In this document: positions 17,553 to 25,881 of the stretch, one piece after another
How positions within the stretch are numbered: the first letter of the stretch is position 1
Layout of the letters: the number at the start of each line of letters is the position of its first letter
Assembly (NCBI GenBank): GCA_965237855.1
Contig: CBDEGK010000001.1
Location: 62,001 to 126,000, forward strand
Length of the DNA: 64,000 nt
Direction of reading: 5' to 3'
Source: CBDEGK01 sp965237855
GTDB taxonomy: Bacteria > Pseudomonadota > Gammaproteobacteria > Pseudomonadales > Halieaceae
Notes under the pieces: generated by a model
Database searches by the model: none
What the model was told of the DNA's origin: nothing
What the model saw: only the letters and a program-made list of their open reading frames with translations
Made by a program: the position numbers and the translations under genes

Positions 17553-18113
17553 ATGGCACTATTAATTCTTGGCTTACTGGTTTGGTCAGCTGTACACCTG
17601 GTACCGGCACTGGCGCCGTCTTTGAAACAAGGCTGGCGAGGAAAGCTGGGCGAGGGCGGCTACCAAGGGACTTTCTCGCTCGCTTTGTTTGTGGGCCTGG
17701 GGCTGATTATTTTAGGCTGGCGCAGTATCCAGCCCACACTGATATACCTGCCGCCGGAAATACTACGCGTACCCGCCCTCGGCGTGCTGGTGCTCGGTTT
17801 CCTGATGATTGGCTATACCAAGTCACCGGGCCGTATCAAACAAGTTGTCCGACACCCCCAGTTAACTGGTGTCGCCTTGTGGGGCGTTGCCCACCTCATG
17901 CTCAACGGCGATTCCCGGTCACTGGTTTTGTTCGGCGGCATGATCGCCTGGTGTATCGCCGAGATACTGGTGATCAGCAAGCGCGAAGGTGCCTGGATCA
18001 AGCCTGACATCCCACCACTCACAGGTGAACTTGTCGGTATTGGGGTGGGCCTTGCCATGCTGGCCGTGTTTGCTTTTGCCCACCCCTGGTTGGCGGGCAT
18101 GCCAATCCGTTAG
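17553..18113 (+). CDS. NnrU family membrane protein
   Basis: A 187-residue polytopic membrane protein of the NnrU family. The ATG at 17553 is chosen because the protein then starts with a membrane helix (MALLILGLLVWSAVHLVPAL) and AGGGGG lies upstream; the longer frame overlaps the GntP gene. HLVPA near the start, VRHPQLTGVALWGVAHLMLNGD and SLVLFGG are family-typical. NnrU was named from nitrite/NO reductase regulons and resembles isoprenylcysteine methyltransferase-type membrane proteins, but its reaction is unsettled. It heads a co-directional run with the Tat-SDR gene 23 bp later. Confidence 0.85.
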   Translation: MALLILGLLVWSAVHLVPALAPSLKQGWRGKLGEGGYQGTFSLALFVGLGLIILGWRSIQPTLIYLPPEILRVPALGVLVLGFLMIGYTKSPGRIKQVVRHPQLTGVALWGVAHLMLNGDSRSLVLFGGMIAWCIAEILVISKREGAWIKPDIPPLTGELVGIGVGLAMLAVFAFAHPWLAGMPIR

Positions 18114-18136
18114 CCCGAAAATTCGAGGTAAAGACT

Positions 18137-19168
18137 ATGACTATTCCCAACGATCTACTTATGAGTCGACGGCGCATGTTGCAGGTGGGCGCGGGCCTGG
18201 CGGCGAGCTCCAGCCTGGTGGCCTGCGGCAGCAGTGATCCCAAGGTATCAATCGATACCAGGCTGCCGGTGGGCCCCTATGGTGAGACCTCTACCGCAGA
18301 GGAGGTGACTGAGGGGCTGGACCTAGGTGGCCTGACCGCGCTGGTCACCGGTTGTAATTCCGGTCTGGGCTACGAGACCCTGCGTGTGTTGGCGCTGCGT
18401 GGTGCCCATGTGATCGGCACCGGGCGAACCCTCGAGAAAGCGACAACAGCCTGTGCCAGTGTTGCGGGCAATACGACACCGCTGGCATTGGAGCTGTCCA
18501 ACTTCCAGTCCGTCGTCGACTGTGCCGAGCAAGTCAGCGCGCTGACCGATAGCCTGGATATTTTGATTTGTAATGCTGGCATTAACTTTGGCGATCTTGA
18601 ATTGGTAAATGGCGTCGAGAAAATTTTTGTGGTCAACCATCTCGGCCACTTTGTGTTGGTCAACAATCTGTTACCCATGATCACCAGTGCAGCCAGCGGT
18701 CGCATTGTTCACGTTGGCAGTCGCTCTGGCTATGGCCAGGCCCCGGCTATGGGTATCGATTTCGACAATTTGCGTGGCGAGGGTGAGTGGGATGCCGGTG
18801 AGGCCTACGGTCGCTCGAAACTGGCTAATGCGCTGTTCTCCCTGCAATTGTCTAAGAACCTGGCCGAGACCTCCACGGTCTCCAACGTGATACACCCGGG
18901 CTTGGTGCAGACGAATATCGCCCGCAGCGCGCCGGCCTTTATCCGCGGCGCCTTCGATCTATTCGGTGGCCTGGTTGCCAAGTCACCGGCCCAGGGCGCT
19001 GCCACCCAGTGTTATGTGGCGACCAGCCCGCTGCTGGAGGGCGTCAACGGCGCTTATTTTGAAGACTGTAACCCGGTTGTGATCAATGTTCCCAACCATG
19101 TATTTGATGAGCTTATGGCTGAGAAGTTATGGCAAGTCTCACTGGAAATGACAGAAGGATTCATCTGA
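18137..19168 (+). CDS. SDR with Tat-type signal and lipobox
   Basis: A 343-residue SDR carrying an unusual export signal: twin arginines in SRRRMLQ (residues 10-16), a hydrophobic stretch, then LVAC with Cys30 as a potential lipidation site. The enzyme core is intact: TGCNSGLG at 71-78, NAG at 146-148, Ser195, Y224 and K228 (YGRSK). It resembles retinol-dehydrogenase/WW-oxidoreductase type SDRs. Tat export would fit a folded, cofactor-loaded enzyme outside the cytoplasm, which is rare for SDRs. The next gene starts immediately after its stop codon. Confidence 0.87.
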   Translation: MTIPNDLLMSRRRMLQVGAGLAASSSLVACGSSDPKVSIDTRLPVGPYGETSTAEEVTEGLDLGGLTALVTGCNSGLGYETLRVLALRGAHVIGTGRTLEKATTACASVAGNTTPLALELSNFQSVVDCAEQVSALTDSLDILICNAGINFGDLELVNGVEKIFVVNHLGHFVLVNNLLPMITSAASGRIVHVGSRSGYGQAPAMGIDFDNLRGEGEWDAGEAYGRSKLANALFSLQLSKNLAETSTVSNVIHPGLVQTNIARSAPAFIRGAFDLFGGLVAKSPAQGAATQCYVATSPLLEGVNGAYFEDCNPVVINVPNHVFDELMAEKLWQVSLEMTEGFI

Positions 19169-20106
19169 ATGGAATTTAACAACCGTGTCACTGAGATGAC
19201 TGGCGTGCGCTACCCGATTGTGCAGGCGCCGATGGGCTGGATTGCGCGGTCACAATTGGCATCAGCTGTCAGCAATGCCGGCGCAATGGGCATCATCGAA
19301 ACGTCGTCTGGTGAATTGGACAATGTCGCCGCCGAAATCGACAAGATGCGCGACCTCACGAATAAGCCCTTTGGTATGAACGTGGCACTGGCGTTCGTGC
19401 GCAAAGATGCCAACATCGTCGATTTCGTGATAGAGCGGGGCATCAAGTTCGTCACTACCTCGGCCGGCAGCCCGAAGCTGTGCACCAAACCCTTCCAGGA
19501 AGCGGGCATCAAGGTATTTCACGTGGTACCAACCCTGGAGGCAGCGTTGAAAGCGGTTGATGCCGGTGTCGATGGCCTGGTAGTTGAAGGTGGCGAGGGC
19601 GGTGGCTTCAAAAACCCCCCCCGGTATCCAGCATGGTGTTGCTGCCGCTGATTCGTTCAAGAGTAGGCGTGCCGATCATTGCCGCTGGCGGTATCACAGA
19701 CGGTATGTCCATGGCCGCCGCCTTTGCCCTGGGCGCCGAGGGCGTGCAAATGGGCACCCGCATGGTGTCCTGTGCCGAGTCGCCAGTGCACAGTAATTGG
19801 AAGGAAGCTATTGTGGGAGCCGATGCCACCGACACCGTGTTCCTCAATAAACAGTCGTCGCCAGCGCTACGCGCATTGCGAACCAAGCGCACGGCAGAAC
19901 TGGAGCCCCTGGGTAAATTCAATATGTGGGAGCATATGGCCAATATTCAGGAGCTGTACTTCGGTGGCAATCTCGAGGCCGCCATACCACTGACGGGCGA
20001 GGTGGCGGGTCGTATCGATGAGATCAAGCCAGTCCAACAGATTGTTGACGAAACCGTCGCTGAATTTGCCCAGGTGATCAAGGAATTATCACTACAGTAC
20101 GGTTGA
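19169..20106 (+). pseudogene. Nitronate monooxygenase/2-nitropropane dioxygenase-like flavoprotein, frameshifted at a C8 tract
   Basis: Two overlapping frames encode one FMN-dependent TIM-barrel enzyme of the nitronate monooxygenase family. The first (19169-19651) contains YPIVQAPMGW and VVEGGEGGG; the second, entered just before VSSMVLLPLI, contains VPIIAAGGITDG, GAEGVQMGTR and the C terminus. The switch falls at eight C residues (19615-19622) following FKN: one extra base or two fewer would restore a full protein of about 312 residues. It starts at the base after the Tat-SDR stop. It could be a real lesion, a phase-variable tract or a sequencing error. Confidence 0.8.
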
Positions 20107-20118
20107 GGTGCAGTACGA

Positions 20119-20234
20119 ATGAATACTCTATTTGATATGAGCAGGGAAACCGTTCTGATAACAGGCGGTGGCACAGGCCTCGGTAAACAATTTGCCAAGA
20201 CCCTGGCCGGGGCCGGCGCGCGAGTGATTCTCGC
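20119..20234 (+). pseudogene. SDR gene, 5' part (interrupted; continues at 33018)
   Basis: The first 38 codons plus two bases of an SDR: an NAD(P)-binding start with TGGGTGLGKQFAKTL and ending in ARVILA. The reading is broken at 20234 by the IS66-type insertion. Deleting 20235-33017 joins it exactly in frame to 33018 to give GARVILAARRVDKLEATV, and 116 + 652 bases = 256 codons including stop, a normal SDR length. It starts 12 bp after the flavin oxidoreductase frame and was probably the last gene of that operon. The apparent continuation of the open frame past 20234 is insertion sequence. Confidence 0.93.
20227..20234. repeat. 8-bp target-site duplication, left copy (ATTCTCGC)
   Basis: ATTCTCGC at 20227-20234 abuts the left IS66-type end; the identical octamer at 33010-33017 abuts the right end. 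Eight base pairs is the duplication length known for IS66-family transposition. Both copies fall at the same codon position of the split SDR gene. Confidence 0.9.
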
Positions 20235-20298
20235 GTGTGTGGTCGGTGAACTGCATCTGGATATCTTCTCGTCAATGTGCAGTTCCTCGCGCGGATAC
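20235..20298. mobile_element. 64-bp IS66 remnant made of two facing terminal repeats
   Basis: A left-facing end occupies 20235-20261 and a right-facing end 20272-20298, with only ten bases between. The second shares TCAATGTGCAGTT with the ends at 31899-31925 and 32983-33009, and its outer GGATAC matches the inverse of the end at 22592. It looks like an IS66 copy whose entire interior has been deleted while both termini survived. Confidence 0.65.
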
Positions 20299-20378
20299 GT
20301 CAAAAGGACCGACTGGTTTACCGCTTCGACGACACGCACATCTACATCTTTGCCCTGGGCGGGCACTACAGTGCTTAG
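20299..20378 (+). pseudogene. Possible YoeB/RelE-type toxin C-terminal fragment
   Basis: Directly after the IS66 remnant an open frame ends at TAG 20376-20378 with QKDRLVYRFDDTHIYIFALG and then GHYSA. RLVYxxDD followed by a hydrophobic strand and a GHY-like end resembles the C terminus of YoeB/RelE ribosome-dependent RNases. The N-terminal two-thirds are absent and no antitoxin gene is seen. The assignment rests on a short motif only. Confidence 0.3.
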
Positions 20379-20935
20379 GGCAGATTTCGACGAAAGGTCT
20401 GATCGCTGTTGACCACTGCCGTTTCCGGTTCGCTGTAGGTAACCAGCACCGGGGCCAGTGCCACCGGAAACCGTACCTCCAGCGCACCGCTGCCCTCAAC
20501 CAGCAGGCCATCCGCTTGCAGACGAATCCACACACCGTGTTCCTCTGAGCCGGCAGAAGATGGCTGGGTTAGGCTGCCCATCAGGTCGCGGCGCAACTGG
20601 CTGCGTATTTCTGCTGCCGGCGGGAATCGAAACTTCAGAGTAAGCTTTGAGTTGCCGTGGGTCGCTAGCAACTGCCCACTGATAACATCGATGAGTGGCT
20701 GCAGCGCTTGCTCGAATTCTTCAACCGGTAACACGCTGAGCCCGGTCAGGGTGGTGTTGGAGTTCATCTGTTGCAGTGCGGCAGATAATTCAAAACGCAG
20801 GTTGATCAGCACATGCGTGCGGTCACGTACACTGATGGATGCCGTACTCATATCCAGCCCGTGCGCAGAAAGGCCCGGGGGCCAGGCCGAGCATGCCAAC
20901 AGCAGCAACCCTGTGAACATCAAAGTACGCATCAT
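20375..20935 (-). CDS. Exported protein of unknown function
   Basis: A 186-residue protein starting MMRTLMFTGLLLLACSAW, giving either a signal peptide or a lipoprotein signal (LLAC). The mature N terminus AHGLDMSTASISVRDRTHV recalls the extracellular N-terminal domain of HupE/UreJ-like proteins, but the membrane half of that family is absent, so this is only a resemblance. Its start lies 7 bp beyond the stop of the DUF4214/YHYH gene on the same strand, so the two are probably one operon. No catalytic motif recognised. Confidence 0.6.
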   Translation of the reverse strand: MMRTLMFTGLLLLACSAWPPGLSAHGLDMSTASISVRDRTHVLINLRFELSAALQQMNSNTTLTGLSVLPVEEFEQALQPLIDVISGQLLATHGNSKLTLKFRFPPAAEIRSQLRRDLMGSLTQPSSAGSEEHGVWIRLQADGLLVEGSGALEVRFPVALAPVLVTYSEPETAVVNSDQTFRRNLP

Positions 20936-20942
20936 GAGAGGC

Positions 20943-22439
20943 TCAGTTCTGGCAGAACACTTCGGTGTCACTGGTGCTCACACCTTCCTGCGTGCGGTAT
21001 TCAAAGTCCCAGCAATTCCCATCACCGCTGTCGGTGGTTTCCCGATACAACACCTCGCTGCTGCCGGTTTGATTGGAATCATCATCCGCGGTCAGCACCA
21101 GGTGGCGCCAGTTGTCATCGTCGGTGTAAAAGTTGGTGATAGTCATGCCCTCAACACCGGGGTCCAACAGCCACGGGGCTCTGTCGAGCGACCGCGCATT
21201 GCCCGGGTTTTGATTGTTGAGTGAGGCATCCACACTGGCACGGTGACAGCCTATGTAATAAGGCGCGGTGGTGCTGGTGTAGTGAACATAAGTGCCGTCA
21301 TCCAGCATCAGCGCATTGCACTCATCAAGATCGGAAGCGCTGACGCCGTCGGGAAAGTTGTTGACTTCGTTGTAGCGGCCCTGTCCATAAAAGTCCGTGC
21401 CGCCGGTGCCGTAATACACCGCAACGCCATCCAGGCCATAGGCAATGGGTTGGCTCAAGTCGTGGCGATTCAACATACACACCGGCGGATAGTGATAGTG
21501 GTAGTCCTCGCCATTGCCAGAGTGCGCACCACACTGGTCCAGCTCGCCCAGTAACACAGTGTCAAAGTCGGCGTCGTAATCGTTGGGGTCCGACTCATCC
21601 GCCGGCCGTTTGTCCAAGTGCAGCATGGGAACACCATTGGCTGCGAACGCGATGGGGCCCAGCGACGACGGCGCCTGGTAGCTGCCAGACAGGTAGCCGG
21701 GTTCCAGGGTCACGCTCCAGGTGCGCTTCCACGGCAGCGGCACACGTTGTATCCAGGCAGTGATGCCGACCATCTTTTTGTCGGCTTCTTCGCTCGAGGG
21801 TGTGGGTAATGAGGTGGCGGTATCAATGTAAAAATACTGGTCGTCACAACTGACACTGACTAAATCAGAATAGTCCTCAAAGGCCGCGGTTTTTTCTTCG
21901 CAGGCCGTCAGGTCTGCGCTGGCATCAATCAACGCGATCAGGCTGGTCAGCGCCTCTTCCCGAGAACTGTCGGTGGCGTCGATGGTGTCTAATAGTACTT
22001 GTGCCGCAGTAATGTCGTCCGAGTCATAGGTGGCGCCGCTCTCCTCAACGTAATCGGTATAACTATTGGCCACCGCCAGTTTATTGGCAACGATGTCAGT
22101 ATCGGCGTTTTGCACCCCGTTGTAGATATCCAGGGCAATGGAGGCCAGTGTTAAGGTGCCGCTGTCGAGTCGCGACAGGTAGAAGTCCAGCCCCCCTGCG
22201 TCGGCATCGCGGCCCAGCAACTGCAGGTAGATATTGTTCACCAGGGTTTCATTATCGAGGCTGCCACCATTGGCTTGCAGGCGCTCAGCCCAAAAGTCGA
22301 TACCTGCGGCATCGCCGGGGCGACCGTAATAGGCCACGTACATGGCCTGCACCTGATCTTCCGTGTTGTCTTGTGCCCCTGCTGTGCCGGCGAATCCAGC
22401 AAAGACAAAAACTGATACCACCCATAGAATGCGCTTCAC
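20943..22439 (-). CDS. Exported DUF4214 + YHYH-domain protein
   Basis: About 498 residues from a GTG at 22439, preferred over the upstream ATG (22472) because GGAG precedes it by 7 bases and the protein then begins with a signal peptide (VKRILWVVSVFVFAGF..., cut near AGAQ). Residues about 25-150 hold two DUF4214-like units with the patterns YVAYYGRPGDAAGIDFW and LLGRDADAGGLDFYL, seen in surface and RTX-associated proteins. The C-terminal half is a YHYH domain with DYHYHYPPVCM and a conserved Gly/Tyr-rich core. Function is unknown; location is periplasmic or extracellular. The gene is transposon cargo, in an operon with 20375-20935. Confidence 0.8.
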   Translation of the reverse strand: MKRILWVVSVFVFAGFAGTAGAQDNTEDQVQAMYVAYYGRPGDAAGIDFWAERLQANGGSLDNETLVNNIYLQLLGRDADAGGLDFYLSRLDSGTLTLASIALDIYNGVQNADTDIVANKLAVANSYTDYVEESGATYDSDDITAAQVLLDTIDATDSSREEALTSLIALIDASADLTACEEKTAAFEDYSDLVSVSCDDQYFYIDTATSLPTPSSEEADKKMVGITAWIQRVPLPWKRTWSVTLEPGYLSGSYQAPSSLGPIAFAANGVPMLHLDKRPADESDPNDYDADFDTVLLGELDQCGAHSGNGEDYHYHYPPVCMLNRHDLSQPIAYGLDGVAVYYGTGGTDFYGQGRYNEVNNFPDGVSASDLDECNALMLDDGTYVHYTSTTAPYYIGCHRASVDASLNNQNPGNARSLDRAPWLLDPGVEGMTITNFYTDDDNWRHLVLTADDDSNQTGSSEVLYRETTDSGDGNCWDFEYRTQEGVSTSDTEVFCQN

Positions 22440-22638
22440 ACTATTTCTCCACCCTCCGTACAACTCGCCCATCTAAACACAACACTCATTCCCCGGCCGT
22501 TAAGAAATGTAATGGACTGCTGGTGTTCACTTCAGGGAGTATTCAACCTTTTCCGGGTCTGTTCAGGATACGTGTAAAAAGTAGTAACCTCGTATCCGGT
22601 CGACAAATTGCACCTGGATGTGGGTTGATGATTGCGAT

Positions 22639-24195
22639 TCATGTTTTCGCCATCGGGAATCGTTCCGCCATCCTCTGGGCATAGGGCAATAGTTGGGCGA
22701 GTGCTTCCTCGGTTTTGGCCCCCGGCAGTCTGTCCAAAATGTACGCCAGATAGCCCTGTGGATTGATGCCATTGGCCTTGCAAGTCTCCACCAGGGAATA
22801 CAGATTGGCCGTGGATCGCCCTGATCGTTCTGACCCTACAAACAAGTAGTTCTTGCGACCTAAGGCAATGGGCCGCATCGATTGCTCCGCCCAGTTGTTG
22901 TCAATGTTCAGATACCCCGCGTCCAGATATCGATTGAGGGACTCCCACTGGTTCAGGGCGTATCGGATGGCCTTGTACAACTTGCCTCTGGGTAATACAG
23001 CGGTTGCCTGTTGGTCCAGCCAGGCTTTGAAGTGATCCAGCACAGGTTTTGCTTGTTCCTGCCGATAAGCCTTTTTCTCATCATGATCCAGACCCGCATC
23101 AGCGCATTCACGCTCAATCCGGTACAGCTGCTGAATGACCTTGACCGCATAGTGCGCTCTGCCGGGTGTGGTGGTGAGATCACACGCCTCCACAAACTTG
23201 CGTCGGGCATGAGCCCAGCAGCCGACCTCCTGGATATCACTGGTGTACAGGTGTTTATAGCCACCGTACGCATCAGCCTGCAGATAACCGCTGAAGTGTT
23301 TCAGAAACCGGGCCGGTCCCGCTTTTTTCCTGCCCCGGGTAAAGTCATACACAATAATCGGTGGCCCGCGTGTTTCATCGGTCCGGTAGACCCATAACCG
23401 GCTTTGTACCGTCTGCTACCTACCGGGTATGTCATTCTGTAAGGGTAAGGTCGTGTCATCAGTGTAAATATGACCCCGATCTCTCACCTCCCGGGCCATC
23501 TGATCAATGAGGGGCTGGACCAGAACACCGCAAGCCATCATCCAGTCACCCTGGGTGCGGCGGGGTAATACCAAACCGAGTCGGTGTAATTGGCGTTCAA
23601 TCCTGTGTAGCGGCAAATGATCGGCATACTTGGCCGTGATCAGGTGGGCCAGCAGGCTTGAAGAGGCCTGACTCTTGGGAATGGGTGAAGCCGGCAAGGC
23701 AGCCCGCTTAATCCCACCCTCGCAGCCCCGGCAGCCATACTTGTGCCGGTGCAGTTCTTTCTTGATCAGCGTGGCCGGGATGTATTCCAGTCGAGTAGAC
23801 ACCTCGGTGCCGATGTCATGCAGCTCGCCGCCACAGTCATCACAAATTTGTTCAGGTTGGGGTAATTCGATATCGACCCGCTCGGTGGGCAGGTCCGTAT
23901 TGATCCGAAGGCCTCTGCGTTCGCGTTGAGCGGGGGTCTTGTCCTGGGTGGTGTCTGATGCCTCCAATACAACCTCATCACCGGGCAGGGGTAGCACCTC
24001 AATCTCCGCTGACTCAAACAACGCGTGCTGATCAATATCCACCACATCAGCACTACGGCCATACTGGCGATGAAGCGAGAGGTAGAGTTGTTCTTTTAAG
24101 AGGGTGATGGATTGCTGCATCTCGTGAATCATCACGTGCAGTTGGGCGGGATCGTTAGTCAGTGCAGGGGCCGCTTTCATGGGTCCAGCATGCAA
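22639..24195 (-). pseudogene. tnpC: IS66 transposase TnpC with in-frame amber stop
   Basis: One frame encodes the whole IS66 DDE transposase, but TAG at 23416-23418 splits it into a 259-codon N-terminal part (24195-23416) and a C-terminal part continuing as QTVQSRLWVY and beyond to FPMAKT. Present are the zinc-finger CDDCGGELHD...CRGCEGG, the HRIERQLHRLG helix, YTDDTT before the stop, then QADAYGGYKHLY, CWAHARRKF and NNWAEQSMRPIALGRKNYLF, the last including the catalytic Glu region. A single-base change explains the lesion. Confidence 0.9.
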
Positions 24196-24238
24196 AATAT
24201 CGAGGACCGGAGCCTCAGGTTTTCCTCAGAAAAGCCTG

Positions 24239-24595
24239 CTAAATCACGCCTGAAAACGCCAGGGGTGGCAAACGTTTGATCCGCGATATATCCACGCCAT
24301 CGAGCAGCAGTTCCAACTCCTGGGCGGTGACCTGGAACCGGCATCCCGAACGGGTCGGCCATTTGAAAGTCCCGCGTTCGAGGCGCTTATACCATTGTAC
24401 GAGACCGTTGTGGTTCCAATACAACAACTTAATCTTGTCACCGCGCTTGTTGCGAAATACAAACAGCTGGCCACTGAGCGGGTTCAGGGAAAGTTGATCC
24501 GCGACCAGGGCACTCAGGCCATCGAAGGACTTGCGCATATCCACCGGCTCCACGGCCAGGTAAATCCCCAGGTCGCGGGGAACATCCAGTCTCAC
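24239..24595 (-). CDS. tnpB: IS66 accessory protein TnpB
   Basis: A 118-residue IS66 Orf2 protein, marked by VDMRKSFDGLSALV, LFVFRNKRGDKIKLLYWNHNG-type core and GLVQWYKRLERGTF. It is needed for transposition in IS66 elements but its exact role is unsettled. Its ATG overlaps the tnpA stop by four bases, indicating translational coupling. Intact in this copy. Confidence 0.93.
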   Translation of the reverse strand: MRLDVPRDLGIYLAVEPVDMRKSFDGLSALVADQLSLNPLSGQLFVFRNKRGDKIKLLYWNHNGLVQWYKRLERGTFKWPTRSGCRFQVTAQELELLLDGVDISRIKRLPPLAFSGVI

Positions 24596-24894
24596 ACGCG
24601 CATCAATCCGGATACCAGTGCCATCACCGGTTTAGTGGAGGCCAATGAGTTCAAGTTCACCCTAATCCCGTTGGGCAGGGTGAGACTGACGGCAGGTTCC
24701 ATTCCTGCTGACCCGGTCCTCAATACAGAGACAGGTACGAAGGCTGCTGTCTCTCGGCTTTGCTCCTTCGCTAGTTTACGGTGCCAAAATGTGAGCCGCT
24801 CCACTTTCAAGTCATGCTGCTGGCAGTAGGTTTCCAGCGACAGGCCGCTGTTCGAGTAGTCCTGGACATGGCGGGTCCAGGAGGCGCGGTTCAT
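24592..24894 (-). CDS. tnpA: IS66 accessory protein TnpA
   Basis: A 100-residue IS66 Orf1-type DNA-binding protein, recognised by SWTRHVQDYSNSGLSLETYC, a helix-turn-helix-like start, and VERLTFWHRKLAKEQ, with the LPNGIRV strand near the C terminus. A related but truncated tnpA is found at 32611-32931. It is the first gene of the tnpABC operon. Upstream sequence is interrupted by the IS21 element about 60 bp away. Confidence 0.9.
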   Translation of the reverse strand: MNRASWTRHVQDYSNSGLSLETYCQQHDLKVERLTFWHRKLAKEQSRETAAFVPVSVLRTGSAGMEPAVSLTLPNGIRVNLNSLASTKPVMALVSGLMRV

Positions 24895-24969
24895 TTTAGG
24901 CGCGACAGGCTGTCGCGGCGAAAGTGGTGACGTCAGTTCCGGTGTGTTAACGCCGGAGTAAAAGCGCGG

Positions 24970-25773
24970 TTATTTGCCGCTGCCTGTTTTCGGCGGCTCA
25001 CGCTGTGCTTTAGTGCGGCCTCTTTTTTTACCGGCCCGTTCTTTCGCTTCTTTCATGCGATAGGACTCCCCCTCAATCACAATGATTTCTGAGTGATGCA
25101 CCAGTCGGTCAACGATAGAGACGACACAGGCGGCATTCGGGAACACCTCGCCCCATTCGGCAAATGGGCGGTTGGTGGTCACAATCGTCGATTTGAGTTC
25201 ATAACGCCGGTTGACGATATCAAACAACAGATCGGCGTGCCGATTGCCGTAGGAGAGGTAACCCACTTCATCGATAATCAATAGGTCCGGACGCGCGTAG
25301 TGTTTCAATCGGCGTCGCAGCGCATTGTCACCGTCCTGAGCCGTCAGATCCCCCAGCATTTGGGCTGCGTTGATAAACAAGACGCTGTGTCCCTGCATCA
25401 CGGCATGGTGAGCGATATTCTGTGCAATCATCGACTTGCCAGCGCCGTTAGGGCCGACCAGAATGATGTTGGCCGCCTCCTTGATAAACCCCAGGGTCAT
25501 GAGCGCTGATACAGCCCCCTGGTCGCACTGCGCGGGCCAGCCCCAGTCGAAGTCGCTGAGCGATTTGAAGCGACCGATGTGCGCGGCACCCAACCGCCGT
25601 TCCAGTCCGCGGCGCTTGCGCTCGACTTCTTCCCACGCGACCAGTTGCTGCACCCAGAGTAGGTCGGATTCGAGTAAGGCATCCCAGTGGATCATCAAAC
25701 CGTAGAGCTTTAGCGCGACAATCCGCTGTTTGAGTTCATCGCGCAGGATCGGATCAGAGGGGGTTGTTGTCAT
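24970..25773 (-). CDS. istB: IS21 helper ATPase IstB
   Basis: A 267-residue AAA+ protein that assembles on target DNA and stimulates the IstA transposase. Walker A is VGPNGAGKSMIAQN, Walker B LLIDEVGYLSYG, and TIVTTNRPFAEWGEVF is the family's sensor region. Its ATG overlaps the original end of istA, the usual IS21 coupling. Intact. Confidence 0.95.
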   Translation of the reverse strand: MTTTPSDPILRDELKQRIVALKLYGLMIHWDALLESDLLWVQQLVAWEEVERKRRGLERRLGAAHIGRFKSLSDFDWGWPAQCDQGAVSALMTLGFIKEAANIILVGPNGAGKSMIAQNIAHHAVMQGHSVLFINAAQMLGDLTAQDGDNALRRRLKHYARPDLLIIDEVGYLSYGNRHADLLFDIVNRRYELKSTIVTTNRPFAEWGEVFPNAACVVSIVDRLVHHSEIIVIEGESYRMKEAKERAGKKRGRTKAQREPPKTGSGK

Positions 25774-25881
25774 CGGTGGGCTCCGTATCTTCGGTGCTGT
25801 CGTCGAGTTTGTCGTAGCGCGCCAGCGAAGCTGGACGAACCACGATGTTGCGCGCCCGGTCGTTGTCGGGCAGCGTGAGTG

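Larger units (their letters stand above)
22592..24954 (-). mobile_element. IS66-family insertion sequence (tnpA-tnpB-tnpC), inactivated
   Basis: Three genes in the IS66 order read leftward: tnpA, tnpB, tnpC. The left terminal repeat starts at 22592 with GTATCCGGTCGACAAATTGC, matching the inverse of the ends at 20298 and 31925. On the right, the sequence upstream of tnpA is cut at 24955 by the IS21 element; the rest of that end would lie beyond 27985, where only a weak match is seen up to about 28026. No convincing 8-bp duplication was found. tnpC carries an in-frame stop, so the copy cannot transpose by itself. Confidence 0.85.
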
